NCBI RefSeq assembly: GCF_030915405.1
Contig: NZ_CP133262.1
Coordinates: 4,493,001-4,557,000 of the forward strand
DNA length: 64,000 nt
DNA from: Neobacillus nitrireducens
Lineage (GTDB): Bacteria; Bacillota; Bacilli; Bacillales; Cytobacillaceae
Direction: 5' to 3'
Positions 1 through 9,357 of this stretch are shown piece after piece. The number at the start of each line of letters is the position of its first letter. Positions within the stretch are counted from its first letter, which is position 1. The translations under genes and the position numbers were made by a program. Under the pieces are notes generated by a model. That model did no database searches, was not told where the DNA came from, and saw nothing but the letters and a program-made list of their open reading frames with translations.

Positions 1-2
1 TC

Positions 3-965
3 TATGTAAAAGGAAAAGGAATTGTCTTACGCGAGCCATCGGTTGTGGCGATGCAGACAGATACGAAAACTATTGTCGCGGTTGGTAACGATGCGAAAAA
101 TATGATTGGACGAACACCGGGGAATATCGTTGCCCTTAGACCGATGAAGGATGGAGTCATCGCTGATTTTGAAACAACAGCGGCAATGATGAAGCACCAT
201 ATTCGTCAAGCACAGAAGGGGAAAAACGTTTTTACGGGCAATCCCTATGTGATGGTTTGTGTTCCATCTGGGATTACCGCCGTCGAGGAAAGAGCGGTTA
301 TTGATGCGACTAGACAAGCAGGTGCAAAGGATGCTTATACGATTGAGGAGCCATTTGCAGCAGCGATTGGCGCAAATTTACCTGTTTGGGAGCCAACCGG
401 AAGTATGGTCGTCGATATTGGCGGGGGGACTACTGAAGTTGCCATCATTTCATTAGGCGGAATTGTCACAAGTATTTCGATTCGTGTCGCTGGTGATGAA
501 ATGGACGAGTCGATTATAACTTATATCAGAAAAAATTATAATTTGATGATTGGTGAACGGACATCGGAAGCAATTAAAATGGAAATCGGCTCCGCAGGGG
601 ATACTGATGGTGTTGAAAATATGGAAATTCGCGGGCGGGATTTATTAACAGGCCTGCCAAAGACGATTGAAATAACGGCTAAAGAAATTGCCGGCGCATT
701 GCGCGATACGGTTTATGCAATTGTTGAAGCAGTCAAGAACACGTTGGAAAAAACACCACCAGAACTTGCCGCTGATATTATGGACCGCGGAATTGTTCTA
801 ACTGGTGGTGGCGCGCTGCTCCGCAATTTGGACAAAGCCATAAGTGAAGAAACGAAAATGCCGGTCCTGATTGCCGAGAATCCACTCGATTGCGTAGCAA
901 TTGGAACAGGAAAAGCATTGGATCATATTCATTTATTTAAGAACAAAACACGAGATTCACGTTAA
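3..965 (+). CDS. mreB: Rod shape-determining protein MreB (5' end outside window)
   Basis: Actin-like ATPase that forms membrane-bound filaments and steers the elongation machinery building side-wall peptidoglycan. The frame is open from base 3 (reading [20 protein letters not shown]), so the true start lies upstream; the GTG at 45 is internal. About 320 residues are present of a usual 335-345. The actin-fold phosphate-2 motif [10 protein letters not shown] falls near 414-443 and the adenosine motif [10 protein letters not shown] near 800-829. It is the first gene of the mreBCD-minCD cluster. Identity is secure; only the extreme N-terminus is missing. Confidence 0.97.
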   Translation, partial: YVKGKGIVLREPSVVAMQTDTKTIVAVGNDAKNMIGRTPGNIVALRPMKDGVIADFETTAAMMKHHIRQAQKGKNVFTGNPYVMVCVPSGITAVEERAVIDATRQAGAKDAYTIEEPFAAAIGANLPVWEPTGSMVVDIGGGTTEVAIISLGGIVTSISIRVAGDEMDESIITYIRKNYNLMIGERTSEAIKMEIGSAGDTDGVENMEIRGRDLLTGLPKTIEITAKEIAGALRDTVYAIVEAVKNTLEKTPPELAADIMDRGIVLTGGGALLRNLDKAISEETKMPVLIAENPLDCVAIGTGKALDHIHLFKNKTRDSR

Positions 966-1044
966 TTAGAAAAGCGAAGTACTAGTAAGATAACTATCAA
1001 CGTCCAAAAACGATACTTTTTTAGAAAAATAGAGGTGTATAATC

Positions 1045-1926
1045 ATGCCACAGTTCTTTCTGAATAAACGTCTGATTATTTTGCTTGTCAGCATCATTGT
1101 TCTCGTGGCATTGATTGGGTTTTCTTTAAGGGAGAGAAGTAAGCTATCCTGGCCGGAGCAATTTGTTAAAGATACGACCGGCTGGGTTCAATCCCTGGTT
1201 TCAAAGCCTACGCATTTTGTTGCAGGCTTTTTTGAAAATCTCCAGGATTTGCAAGATACATACGGTGAGAATAAGGAATTAAAATCGCGGATCGAAAATC
1301 TTGTCAATCTTGAAGCACAAGTTCAAGAGTTGACCAAAGACAATGAAGAATTGCGAGGCATTCTCGGTGAAAAAACAACCCTGAGAGACTTCAAACCATT
1401 ACCGGCTACCGTAATTGGCAGAAACCCTGATCGTTGGCATGAAATGATTATTATCGACAAAGGCAAACTAAACGGCATTAAAAAAGATATGGCGGTTGTT
1501 ACCGCAACCGGCTTAATTGGAAAAGTAAAAAATGTAACCCAATTTAGTTCAACAGTACAGCTGCTGAGTGCCATGGATCCGAAAAATCGAATCTCAGCGG
1601 TCGTCCAAGGGAAAAAAGATGTGTATGGATTTGTCCAAGGTTTTGATGACAAACAAAAATTACTGTTAATTAAGGCGATTCCTTCAGGGGCAAAAGTAGA
1701 AAAAGGTCAAACCGTTGTTACTTCCGGTTTAGGCGGTGTTTTTCCAAAAGGGTTGATGATTGGAAAAGTGGTGGATGTTAAGCCTGACCAGTATGGTTTA
1801 AATCAAACGGCCTTGGTGAAACCAGGGGCGGACTTTTATGATATTGAAAACGTGATTGTCATTAAAAGATTAATGACTCAGCCTGTTAAATCTGAAATAT
1901 CTGATGGGAAGGTGAGGGAGTTTTGA
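1045..1926 (+). CDS. mreC: Rod shape-determining protein MreC
   Basis: Bitopic membrane protein of the elongasome that links MreB and MreD to penicillin-binding proteins. 293 residues: a short cytoplasmic N-terminus, one membrane segment at about residues 8-27, a coiled coil at about 60-110 rich in Glu/Lys/Leu, then the paired beta-barrel MreC domain. The ATG at 1045 follows an AGAGGTG ribosome site at 1031-1037. Its stop overlaps the TTG start of mreD by 3 bases (TTGA), which suggests translational coupling. Length and layout match the family. Confidence 0.95.
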   Translation: MPQFFLNKRLIILLVSIIVLVALIGFSLRERSKLSWPEQFVKDTTGWVQSLVSKPTHFVAGFFENLQDLQDTYGENKELKSRIENLVNLEAQVQELTKDNEELRGILGEKTTLRDFKPLPATVIGRNPDRWHEMIIIDKGKLNGIKKDMAVVTATGLIGKVKNVTQFSSTVQLLSAMDPKNRISAVVQGKKDVYGFVQGFDDKQKLLLIKAIPSGAKVEKGQTVVTSGLGGVFPKGLMIGKVVDVKPDQYGLNQTALVKPGADFYDIENVIVIKRLMTQPVKSEISDGKVREF

Positions 1927-2441
1927 GAAAATTCATTCTTCCTCTTTTGTTTCTTTTTCTTTTTATTTTAGAAAGTCTGTTTGTCGAGTTTTTGCCGGCA
2001 AAGATTTTTGGTTTTGAACGAATTTTTGTACCCCATTTTCTGTTTACATCCCTATTGTTTCTTACAATTTTTGTCGGAAAAAAGCAAGGGATTATTTATA
2101 CGGCGATCTTCGGCCTTTTATTTGACATTGTTTATGTCGAAATTATCGGTATTTACTTTTTCCTTTATCCATTTATCTCGTACCTCATTTATAAATTACT
2201 GCAGGTTTGGCAAGCAAATCTTATCACTGCTTTTCTTGCTTCCCTAATCGGTATCTCATTATTAGAGATTGGCGTTTATGAAATGAACTTTTTAATCCAT
2301 GTAACAGACCTTGATTTTATGGGCTTTATTAACTTGCGTTTTTACCCAACCCTATTATTAAATGCAGCGATTACTCTAATTGCCGCCTATCCATTAAAGT
2401 GGCTATTTGAAAAACATTCGGAAGCAATGAGGGCAGAATGA
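1923..2441 (+). CDS. mreD: Rod shape-determining protein MreD
   Basis: Integral membrane component of the rod complex. 172 residues, almost entirely hydrophobic with about five or six predicted membrane segments, as usual for MreD. The TTG start at 1923 overlaps the mreC stop; the ribosome site is the GGTGAGGGAG inside the end of mreC. Sequence conservation in this family is low, so the call rests on position after mreBC, size and hydrophobicity. Confidence 0.9.
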   Translation: MRKFILPLLFLFLFILESLFVEFLPAKIFGFERIFVPHFLFTSLLFLTIFVGKKQGIIYTAIFGLLFDIVYVEIIGIYFFLYPFISYLIYKLLQVWQANLITAFLASLIGISLLEIGVYEMNFLIHVTDLDFMGFINLRFYPTLLLNAAITLIAAYPLKWLFEKHSEAMRAE

Positions 2442-2605
2442 TTTTTTTATAAAAAAAGGAGAATGGACGTATCGTGTCGAATTTTTATTAAAGTATGATA
2501 TGTACTTTGATTCGGAATAAGCATGAGGGCTTGCAAATCCCTATGAAACGAATGAATAATGCCTGTTTCGAAATTGCTTTCTTATTATGAGGTGAAAATT
2601 TCTCC

Positions 2606-3286
2606 ATGAAAAAACGGCAAAATGTTACAATAAAAGGAACGAAGGAAGGACTCGTCCTTCATCTTGACGATAGTTGTTCCTACGAAGAACTTAAAAGGGA
2701 ACTAGACCATAAGCTTTCAGCAAATGCCAGGGCACAGGATGAGCGTCAATTAACCTCCGTCAAGGTGGAAATTGGCAACCGCTATTTAACGGAATCGCAG
2801 CGGGGAGAGCTAAAGGACTTAATTCGTCAAAAGAAGAATTTTGAAGTTGATGATATTGAATCAAACGTAATCACAAAGGAAGAAGCAGGGCAGTTACTGG
2901 CTGATACGGAGGTCGTGACGGTTTCGAGAATTATTCGTTCAGGACAAGTCCTTGAAGTCCCAGGTGACCTGCTATTAATTGGCGATGTCAATCCGGGTGG
3001 AACGGTGATTGCAGGTGGAAACATTTTTATCATGGGTACATTAAAAGGTATAGCCCACGCCGGCTGCTATGGCAATGACCAAGCTGTCATCGCTGCGTCA
3101 AGAATGAAACCATCCCAACTTCGAATTAGTGATTGTTTAAATAGAGCACCAGACAGCATCCAAAGCAATGAGAATCGGGAAATGGAATGTGCTTACATTG
3201 ATGATACCCGCCAAATCATTGTTGATAGATTACAAGTTTTAATCCAATTAAGACCTAATTTAACGAGATTAGAAGGGGGACATTAA
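2606..3286 (+). CDS. minC: Septum site-determining protein MinC
   Basis: Inhibitor of FtsZ polymerisation that, with MinD, keeps division away from the poles. 226 residues: an N-terminal FtsZ-inhibiting domain (about 1-100) and a C-terminal right-handed beta-helix (about 120-200) with the Gly-rich turns [19 protein letters not shown] that dimerises and binds MinD. The ATG at 2606 follows an AGGTGA site. minD begins 2 bases after its stop and uses a Shine-Dalgarno located inside the minC tail, so the two are co-translated. Confidence 0.96.
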   Translation: MKKRQNVTIKGTKEGLVLHLDDSCSYEELKRELDHKLSANARAQDERQLTSVKVEIGNRYLTESQRGELKDLIRQKKNFEVDDIESNVITKEEAGQLLADTEVVTVSRIIRSGQVLEVPGDLLLIGDVNPGGTVIAGGNIFIMGTLKGIAHAGCYGNDQAVIAASRMKPSQLRISDCLNRAPDSIQSNENREMECAYIDDTRQIIVDRLQVLIQLRPNLTRLEGGH

Positions 3287-3287
3287 A

Positions 3288-4091
3288 GTGGGAGAGGCAA
3301 TAGTAATTACATCCGGTAAGGGTGGAGTAGGAAAAACAACAACTTCTGCTAATATCGGCACATCATTAGCCCTTCAAGGAAAAAAGGTATGTTTAGTAGA
3401 TACAGACATCGGACTTCGTAACTTGGATGTTGTTATGGGACTTGAGAACCGAATCATTTATGATTTGGTTGATGTCGTCGAAAAAAGATGCAAAATTCAT
3501 CAAGCCCTTGTGAAGGACAAACGATTTGATGGGTTATTATATTTATTGCCGGCTGCGCAAACCGTTGATAAATCAGCTGTGAAACCAGAGCAAATGAAAG
3601 AACTGATTTTAGAATTAAAGCAAGATTATGATTATATTATTATTGATTGCCCAGCTGGAATTGAACAAGGATTCCAAAACGCTATCGCTGGAGCAGATAA
3701 GGCGATTGTCGTTACCACGCCAGAGGCTTCTGCTGTACGGGATGCTGACCGAATCATTGGCCTGCTTGAAAAGCAACCCGATATGGAATCGCCGAAATTA
3801 GTTATCAACCGGATTCGAAATCATATGGTGAAAAATGGTGATATGCTTGAGATTGATGAAGTCACTCAGCATTTATCGATCGAGCTGATTGGCATCGTTG
3901 CGGACGATGACGAGGTGATTAAAGCATCAAACCACGGTGAACCAATTGCCCTCAATCCAAATAACAAAGCATCGATTGCTTATCGAAATATAGCCAGACG
4001 GATTCTTGGTGAATCCATTCCATTGCAGTCCCTTGAAGATGCAAACCAAGGCGTCTTCAAGAAAATTAAAAAGTTTTTTGGTGTACGTTAA
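3288..4091 (+). CDS. minD: Septum site-determining protein MinD
   Basis: ParA/MinD ATPase that recruits MinC to the membrane. 267 residues with the deviant Walker A motif KGGVGKTT at residues 10-17, switch regions DTDIGLRNLD and DCPAGIEQGF, and a C-terminal amphipathic membrane-targeting helix (FKKIKKFFGVR). GTG start at 3288. A strong terminator follows at 4116-4152, closing the mre-min cluster. Confidence 0.97.
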   Translation: MGEAIVITSGKGGVGKTTTSANIGTSLALQGKKVCLVDTDIGLRNLDVVMGLENRIIYDLVDVVEKRCKIHQALVKDKRFDGLLYLLPAAQTVDKSAVKPEQMKELILELKQDYDYIIIDCPAGIEQGFQNAIAGADKAIVVTTPEASAVRDADRIIGLLEKQPDMESPKLVINRIRNHMVKNGDMLEIDEVTQHLSIELIGIVADDDEVIKASNHGEPIALNPNNKASIAYRNIARRILGESIPLQSLEDANQGVFKKIKKFFGVR

Positions 4092-4115
4092 AACGAAAAG
4101 TGAAAGCGAGCTAGC

Positions 4116-4152
4116 AGCCTGCCCACAATCCTGTGGACAGGCTATTTTTTTT
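4116..4152 (+). terminator. Rho-independent terminator after minD
   Basis: A 12-bp stem with one mismatch (AGCCTGCCCACA paired with TGTGGACAGGCT) is followed by a run of eight or more T. It separates minD from spoIVFA. Confidence 0.88.
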
Positions 4153-4216
4153 CAGACATACTCTTTCAATTTCCCTCATAGACTTGTACAAATTAGTGGG
4201 AAAAGGGTTGATAGGG

Positions 4217-5005
4217 ATGACGCGGTCTACACCGGAAGAAATTCGGCGCCGAATCGCAAGGCGGAAAAATGATAAAGGAACGACTACTGTTAAAAATCCT
4301 GACCGCCAAATTACTTGGCCAAGTGACGATGAAAAATATGGATTTAATCAATTTACACCTTCAGGAAGTAGTAATGGCGATGACGGGCATCCATTATTTA
4401 AGAAGGAAGTATTTTTTTTCAAAATATTGTCCTCGGTCCTCCTGTTTCTAGTGATAGCCATCCTATTTCGGAATCAATCGGCTGCTTTTGAGCCAGCCAG
4501 GGATGTGGTTGCCAAAACGATGGAAAAGGATTTTAAGTTTGCGACTGTTTCAAATTGGTACGAAAGCAAGTTTGGAAAGCCTCTAGCACTCTTGCCATTT
4601 TCTGAAAAAGATCAAACCGGAAAAAAAGAGGTGGCTGAAAAGGCATTTTCTGTCCCAGCGATGGGGAAAATCCTTGAAAACTTTGAAAAAAACGGTCAGG
4701 GTATCATGATTGAAACAGGAAAAGGGGCTGCAGTTCAAACGATTAATGATGGCATCGTTACCTTCGCAGGTGTAAAGGAGGATTTAGGAAAAACAGTTAT
4801 TATTCAGCATTCGGATTCGACCGAGACATGGTATGGAAACTTGGACGAAATCAAGGTTAACTTGTATGAATATATCGAAAAAAGACAAGTGGTTGGCACG
4901 GTTTCAGTGTCTGCAGGAGAAGATAAAACCAAAGGAAAATATTACTTTGCGATAAAAAAAGGCGATGATTTCATCGACCCAATCCAGGTGATTCGCTTTG
5001 AATAG
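4217..5005 (+). CDS. spoIVFA: Stage IV sporulation protein FA, regulator of SpoIVFB
   Basis: Mother-cell membrane protein that holds the intramembrane protease SpoIVFB and BofA in an inactive complex until SpoIVB from the forespore cleaves it. 262 residues: a basic cytoplasmic N-terminus (TPEEIRRRIARRKN), one membrane segment near residues 62-80, and an extracytoplasmic domain ending in a degenerate M23/LytM-like fold (about 180-255). The frame is open upstream into the minD terminator, so the ATG at 4217, preceded by AAAAGGG, is chosen. It overlaps spoIVFB by 8 bases. B. subtilis SpoIVFA is about the same length (264). Confidence 0.92.
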   Translation: MTRSTPEEIRRRIARRKNDKGTTTVKNPDRQITWPSDDEKYGFNQFTPSGSSNGDDGHPLFKKEVFFFKILSSVLLFLVIAILFRNQSAAFEPARDVVAKTMEKDFKFATVSNWYESKFGKPLALLPFSEKDQTGKKEVAEKAFSVPAMGKILENFEKNGQGIMIETGKGAAVQTINDGIVTFAGVKEDLGKTVIIQHSDSTETWYGNLDEIKVNLYEYIEKRQVVGTVSVSAGEDKTKGKYYFAIKKGDDFIDPIQVIRFE

Positions 5006-5864
5006 AGTTCTATATTTATTCCGGCTGATAACTATCCATCCCTTGTTGTGGATTGTGATTGGACTTTCCATTGTTACTGCTCATTTTCTTGAGCTTTGTT
5101 TGCTACTTGGAATTATCTTTATTCATGAAATGGGGCATGCTGCTGCGGCTTCTTTTTTTTCATGGAGAATCAAGAAAATTACCCTGCTGCCGTTTGGCGG
5201 GGTTGCTGAAATGGATGAGCATGGCAATCGACCGTTACGAGAAGAGACGATTGTCGTTCTTGCTGGGCCGCTCCAGCATGTATGGATGGTGGCTCTAGCC
5301 TACGGGTTGGTTAGCGTCAACTTAATGCCTGAAGACCTTTTTCAACTATTCTTAAGCTATAATCTAATGATTTTTATGTTTAACTTTTTTCCGGTTTGGC
5401 CGCTGGATGGCGGGAAACTGGTATTTTTACTGCTCTCATTAAAAAGTTCTTTCCCGAGCGCTCATCGTCTAACACTCATCCTTTCGTGGGTCAGCCTATC
5501 CATCTTTTCGCTAGTCATTGCAATCGCAGCCCCGACCCATATCAATGTCTGGGTCATCATCGGATTCCTCTATTTCTCTCTTTACCACGAATGGAAGCAA
5601 CGGCGCTTTATTTTTATGAGATTTTTATTGGAGCGTTATTATGGAAAAAAATCCAATTTACGGACACTGAAACCGATAGAAGCCAATGAAGAGGAGCTGC
5701 TAATTCACGTCTTAGAAAAATTCCAACGCGGTTGTAAACATCCTATCATCGTCGAAGCAGACGGCAAAGAAAAAGGAATATTAGACGAAAACGAACTATT
5801 GCACGCCTACTTCACCGAAAAACGACTAACCGACAAAATCAGCGACCTTCTTTTTTCTTATTAA
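4998..5864 (+). CDS. spoIVFB: Intramembrane metalloprotease SpoIVFB (pro-sigma-K processing)
   Basis: Site-2 family zinc protease in the outer forespore membrane that removes the pro-sequence of sigma-K. 288 residues with HEMGH at 43-47 and the third zinc ligand Asp137 in the motif WPLDGGK, the same numbering as in B. subtilis; several membrane segments; and a C-terminal CBS-like domain ending in the conserved RGCKHPIIVE and DENELLHAYF blocks. TTG start at 4998 inside the end of spoIVFA, so the pair is translationally coupled. Identity is secure. Confidence 0.97.
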   Translation: MNRVLYLFRLITIHPLLWIVIGLSIVTAHFLELCLLLGIIFIHEMGHAAAASFFSWRIKKITLLPFGGVAEMDEHGNRPLREETIVVLAGPLQHVWMVALAYGLVSVNLMPEDLFQLFLSYNLMIFMFNFFPVWPLDGGKLVFLLLSLKSSFPSAHRLTLILSWVSLSIFSLVIAIAAPTHINVWVIIGFLYFSLYHEWKQRRFIFMRFLLERYYGKKSNLRTLKPIEANEEELLIHVLEKFQRGCKHPIIVEADGKEKGILDENELLHAYFTEKRLTDKISDLLFSY

Positions 5865-5899
5865 ACATATGTGATTAGGGCGGAAATCGCCATGCTTGT

Positions 5900-5928
5900 T
5901 TCACATGGTCGAACTAAAAAGGTATAAT
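5900..5928 (+). promoter_or_regulatory. Sigma-A type promoter of rng
   Basis: TTCACA (5900-5905), 17-base spacer, TATAAT (5923-5928). It lies 27 bases upstream of the rng start. Confidence 0.7.
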
Positions 5929-5954
5929 TAGAAGAAAAAAGTGAGGTCGCTTGA

Positions 5955-7418
5955 TTGGAAACATTAATAGTTAATTACAACGCACGCGAAAAGCGATTTG
6001 CTTATCTGAAAAACAACCGTGTAGAAAATATCATTTTTGACCGGCCAGAACATCGATCACTGGTCGGTAATATTTATTATGGGACAGTAACGAAAGTTCT
6101 ACCGGGGATGAATGCGGTCTTCATTGATATTGGTGAAGAGAAAAATGCCTATTTACACCGGGACACGCTGCCTTCGTATCTCCTATCTTCCGAAAAACAA
6201 AAGTCTGTCACATCCTTTGCCCACCAGGGTGAAAAAATGCTGGTTCAGGTCAATAAGGATGCAACCGGGACCAAAGGTGCTCGAGTGACGGGGATTATTG
6301 AAATACAAGGGCCCAATCTGATTTACATGCCAAAAGGACGCTACGTGGCAGTTTCCAAAAGAATTGCCGATGAAGGGCAAAAAGCAGCATTCCGCCGTAT
6401 GGCCAGTCGCTTGAAAACAGTGGAAGAGGGGGTTATTTTCCGTACTTCAGCCATATCGAGTACAGAAGAAGAAATCCTATCTGAATTAACAAATCTGCGC
6501 CAATCCCACCAAGAACTATTGCAGAAAGCAGCTGCTTTAAAAAAAACAGGGCCTATTTTTCAAAAAGATTCTTTTATTGAAATGATTTTGGAACAGGTTG
6601 GGAGAATGTCGAGTGGAGAAGTAATTGTCGACGATTTAGCCCTTAAAAAACAGCTTGAGGAGAAAAACAATCAGGTCAACCATACTTACTACAATGGAAA
6701 AGAGAATATTTTTTCTGTACATAAAGTGGAACACGAAATTGATAAAGCCCTCAAGCACATCGTCTGGCTAGATACAGGGGCCTACCTTATTTTTGACGAA
6801 ACGGAAGCATTAACGATCATTGATGTAAATACTGGGAAATTTTCCGGGAAGACGGACTATCAGGAAACGATCTTAAAAACAAACCAGTTTGCTGCAAAAG
6901 AAGTAGTGAGGCAGCTGCGTTTACGTGATATTGGCGGCATCGTTCTCATCGATTTCATTGATATGACTCGTGAAAAGGACAAGCAATCGATTCTCACCCT
7001 GATTGAAGCGGAATTAACCAAGGATCAGAAACGAACAAAAATGATTGGCTTTACACCGCTCGGCATTCTTCAACTGACAAGAAAAAAGACCAAGGTCACC
7101 CTTTCGGAGGCACTTGAGGTCAAATGCCCTGTTTGTGATGGGACGGGCAAAATCCTTAGTCCGGAAACGGTTGGCTTCAGGCTAGAACGTGAGCTCCTAG
7201 AGCATCGTAATTCTGAATTCGAGGCAGTCTTGGTGGAAACCACCGAAAAGGTGAAAGAGGCGCTGTTAGGACCAAATGAAGCCCACCGGGAGGCATTAGA
7301 GGAGCTCATCCATATCAAACTGTATTTTTCAGTCCAGTCATCACCCCGCCATTATTATGTTTTGAAGCAGTTTGGCAATGTAAATGAGATCTCCCACAAA
7401 GCATTAGACTCCAAATGA
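5955..7418 (+). CDS. rng: Ribonuclease G/E family endoribonuclease
   Basis: Single-strand endoribonuclease of the RNase E/G family. 487 residues: an N-terminal S1-like RNA-binding region (about 36-120, GNIYYGTVTKVLPGMNAVFI), then the catalytic domain with the two metal-binding aspartates in TIIDVNTGKFSG and GIVLIDFIDM, then a zinc-link motif CPVCDGTGK. The length fits RNase G; the long RNase E scaffold tail is absent. TTG start at 5955 after GTGAGGTCG. B. subtilis is known to lack this family and to use RNase Y and RNase J, so its presence marks a different lineage. Confidence 0.93.
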   Translation: METLIVNYNAREKRFAYLKNNRVENIIFDRPEHRSLVGNIYYGTVTKVLPGMNAVFIDIGEEKNAYLHRDTLPSYLLSSEKQKSVTSFAHQGEKMLVQVNKDATGTKGARVTGIIEIQGPNLIYMPKGRYVAVSKRIADEGQKAAFRRMASRLKTVEEGVIFRTSAISSTEEEILSELTNLRQSHQELLQKAAALKKTGPIFQKDSFIEMILEQVGRMSSGEVIVDDLALKKQLEEKNNQVNHTYYNGKENIFSVHKVEHEIDKALKHIVWLDTGAYLIFDETEALTIIDVNTGKFSGKTDYQETILKTNQFAAKEVVRQLRLRDIGGIVLIDFIDMTREKDKQSILTLIEAELTKDQKRTKMIGFTPLGILQLTRKKTKVTLSEALEVKCPVCDGTGKILSPETVGFRLERELLEHRNSEFEAVLVETTEKVKEALLGPNEAHREALEELIHIKLYFSVQSSPRHYYVLKQFGNVNEISHKALDSK

Positions 7419-7434
7419 TGTTCTTAATTTTCTA

Positions 7435-7464
7435 TTGACACTTTTGCCTATTTTATGTTAGGAT
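7435..7464 (+). promoter_or_regulatory. Promoter of the rplU operon
   Basis: TTGACA (7435-7440), 18-base spacer, extended -10 TGTTAGGAT (-10 hexamer 7459-7464). It drives the L21 leader and rplU-prp-rpmA. Confidence 0.65.
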
Positions 7465-7469
7465 TTTAA

Positions 7470-7573
7470 TGTTATGTTTGTAGCACCCGTGCTACAACCG
7501 CACAAAACAGGTATTAAGTCTTTGGCATTATGCTTTAAGCGCCTGTGTCTGGCGAGTCTGAGTTTATAAGGAG
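7470..7573 (+). ncRNA. L21 (rplU) 5' leader structure
   Basis: The untranslated leader of about 100 bases contains a near-perfect hairpin (TTGTAGCAC/GTGCTACAA, 7478-7497) and a second paired region around CAGG...CCTG before the ribosome site AAGGAGG at 7568-7574. Position and size agree with the ribosomal L21 leader family of Firmicutes, thought to mediate autogenous control. The family assignment is from memory of its position and the hairpin, not from a covariance search. Confidence 0.6.
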
Positions 7574-7582
7574 GTGCAGTTC

Positions 7583-7891
7583 ATGTACGCAATTATCGAA
7601 ACTGGCGGTAAACAATTGAAAGTCGAAGAAGGCCAAGCTATCTACATTGAGAAATTAGATGTTGAAGCTGGTGAAACAGTTACTTTTGACAAGGTTCTTT
7701 TCGTTGGCGGTGAAAATGTAAAAGTAGGAAGCCCTGTTGTTGCAGGCGCTACAGTTACAGCTAAAGTTGAAAAACAAGGCCGTCAAAAGAAAATCATTGT
7801 TTTCAAGTACAAGGCGAAGAAAAACAACCGTAAGAAGCAAGGTCATCGTCAACCTTACACTAAAGTAGTCATCGAAAAAATCAACGCATAA
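7583..7891 (+). CDS. rplU: Large ribosomal subunit protein bL21
   Basis: 23S rRNA-binding protein of the 50S subunit. 102 residues beginning [11 protein letters not shown], with the typical basic C-terminus [17 protein letters not shown]. An upstream in-frame GTG at 7574 falls inside the Shine-Dalgarno AAGGAGG, so the ATG at 7583 is the start; this gives the same length as B. subtilis L21. First gene of the rplU-prp-rpmA operon. Confidence 0.98.
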   Translation: MYAIIETGGKQLKVEEGQAIYIEKLDVEAGETVTFDKVLFVGGENVKVGSPVVAGATVTAKVEKQGRQKKIIVFKYKAKKNNRKKQGHRQPYTKVVIEKINA

Positions 7892-7906
7892 GGTGTTGAA
7901 GGATAG

Positions 7907-8248
7907 ATGATTCAAATTAGGATTAATCGTACTGAGTCCGGAACTATTCAGTCGTTTACAATGAGCGGACATGCCAAGTTTGCAAAGCATGGCGAGGATA
8001 TCGTTTGTGCAGGGGCTTCGGCAGTATCTGTAGGGGCAATCAATGCAGTGCATGCCTTAACAGGTGTGACTCCAGAGTTTGAAAACAAGCCTGGTTTTCT
8101 CCGTTGTGTAATTCCGGAAAATCTTCCGGAAAGTACAGAAGAGAAAGTGCAGCTTCTTCTCGAAGGAATGGCTGTTTCATTACGAGCGATTGAAGAAGAA
8201 TACGGGAAGCACATAAAGATTACCTTCAAAAAGCAGGAGGTGGAATAA
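7907..8248 (+). CDS. prp: Ribosomal-processing cysteine protease Prp
   Basis: Cysteine protease that removes the N-terminal extension of ribosomal protein L27, a step essential in Firmicutes carrying that extension. 113 residues with the catalytic dyad His22 (SGHAKF) and Cys34 (DIVCAGAS). It sits between rplU and its substrate gene rpmA, with no base between its stop and the rpmA start. Formerly YsxB. Confidence 0.95.
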   Translation: MIQIRINRTESGTIQSFTMSGHAKFAKHGEDIVCAGASAVSVGAINAVHALTGVTPEFENKPGFLRCVIPENLPESTEEKVQLLLEGMAVSLRAIEEEYGKHIKITFKKQEVE

Positions 8249-8542
<294 letters not shown>

Positions 8543-8554
8543 GGATTACTAACG

Positions 8555-8589
8555 AAAACTCTAACCTGTTTGGTTAGAGTTTTCTTTTT
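8555..8589 (+). terminator. Terminator after rpmA
   Basis: 12-bp perfect stem (AAAACTCTAACC/GGTTAGAGTTTT) with a 5-base loop, followed by CTTTTT. Confidence 0.92.
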
Positions 8590-8753
8590 GATAACGAATT
8601 TTTCCTTCCCAATTTTCTTCAGGAAAATGACTTCGTAGATGCTTCTTTTTGCCTCTAATGATCTTTCATCACATAAAAATGCTTACTCATGGTAATTTTT
8701 TTGATATACTATCAGCAAAATAGTGTTGTGACACTTAATGTGGGAGTGTACGT

Positions 8754-9296
8754 ATGGAGAAAGAATGGGATATTGTTGAGGTGCTCCGGCATTCTCGACA
8801 TGATTGGTTAAATAGGCTTCAATTAATTAAGGGGAACTTGGATTTAAATCGAATCGACCGGGCAAAAGCGGTTATTGACGAAATTATTATCGAAGCGCAG
8901 CACGAGTCCAAGCTATCAAATTTAAAAATGCCTTTATTTGCTTCGTTGCTGTTAAAGTCTAATTGGGAGAATCCTTCCTTTAAGCTTGAATATGAGGTGC
9001 TTCAGGATTCGGAATCCTTTCAAATGAATGAGGAACTGATCACCAATTGGACGTATCATTTTTTTAAATGTTTGAACGAGGCAATTGAAATTTTTCAAGA
9101 AAATCATTTATCCATATCAATTGACCCGCAATCAGAAGGAGTTCGTTTCTTTTTTGACTTTAGCGGGATAATAATAAAAAGTAAATTAATCGAAGCATTC
9201 CTTTCTGACCCTAAGAACCAATTGGATGTAGTGGTCAAGGAATTCTCAAAAAGTGAACTCGGAGTAGAAGTTTTTATCCCTATTCAAAAAAAATAG
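8754..9296 (+). CDS. spo0B: Sporulation initiation phosphotransferase Spo0B
   Basis: Phosphorelay protein that passes phosphate from Spo0F to Spo0A. 180 residues against 192 in B. subtilis, the N-terminus being shorter. The four-helix-bundle motif HSRHDWLNRLQLIKGNL is present and the phosphorylated histidine is His16 (His30 in B. subtilis). The C-terminal half is the degenerate kinase-like domain without ATP-binding motifs. Start ATG 8754 after GTGGGAGTG. A possible -10 TATACT lies at 8705-8710 with a poor -35. It precedes obg, as in B. subtilis. Confidence 0.93.
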   Translation: MEKEWDIVEVLRHSRHDWLNRLQLIKGNLDLNRIDRAKAVIDEIIIEAQHESKLSNLKMPLFASLLLKSNWENPSFKLEYEVLQDSESFQMNEELITNWTYHFFKCLNEAIEIFQENHLSISIDPQSEGVRFFFDFSGIIIKSKLIEAFLSDPKNQLDVVVKEFSKSELGVEVFIPIQKK

Positions 9297-9357
9297 GGGA
9301 AATCTGAGCTACTTTTCGTGACAAAAGTTCATTCGAATTGCAGACTGGAGGAATAAG

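Noticed and set aside
4133..4216. N-terminal extension of SpoIVFA
   Set aside because: It would begin inside the minD terminator; the ATG at 4217 has a ribosome site and gives the family length.
7574..7582. GTG start for rplU
   Set aside because: The GTG is part of the Shine-Dalgarno AAGGAGGTG; the ATG at 7583 matches the family length.
7655..8053. Minus-strand 132-codon frame over rplU/prp
   Set aside because: Antisense to two conserved genes, Cys/Phe-rich shadow composition, no start signal.
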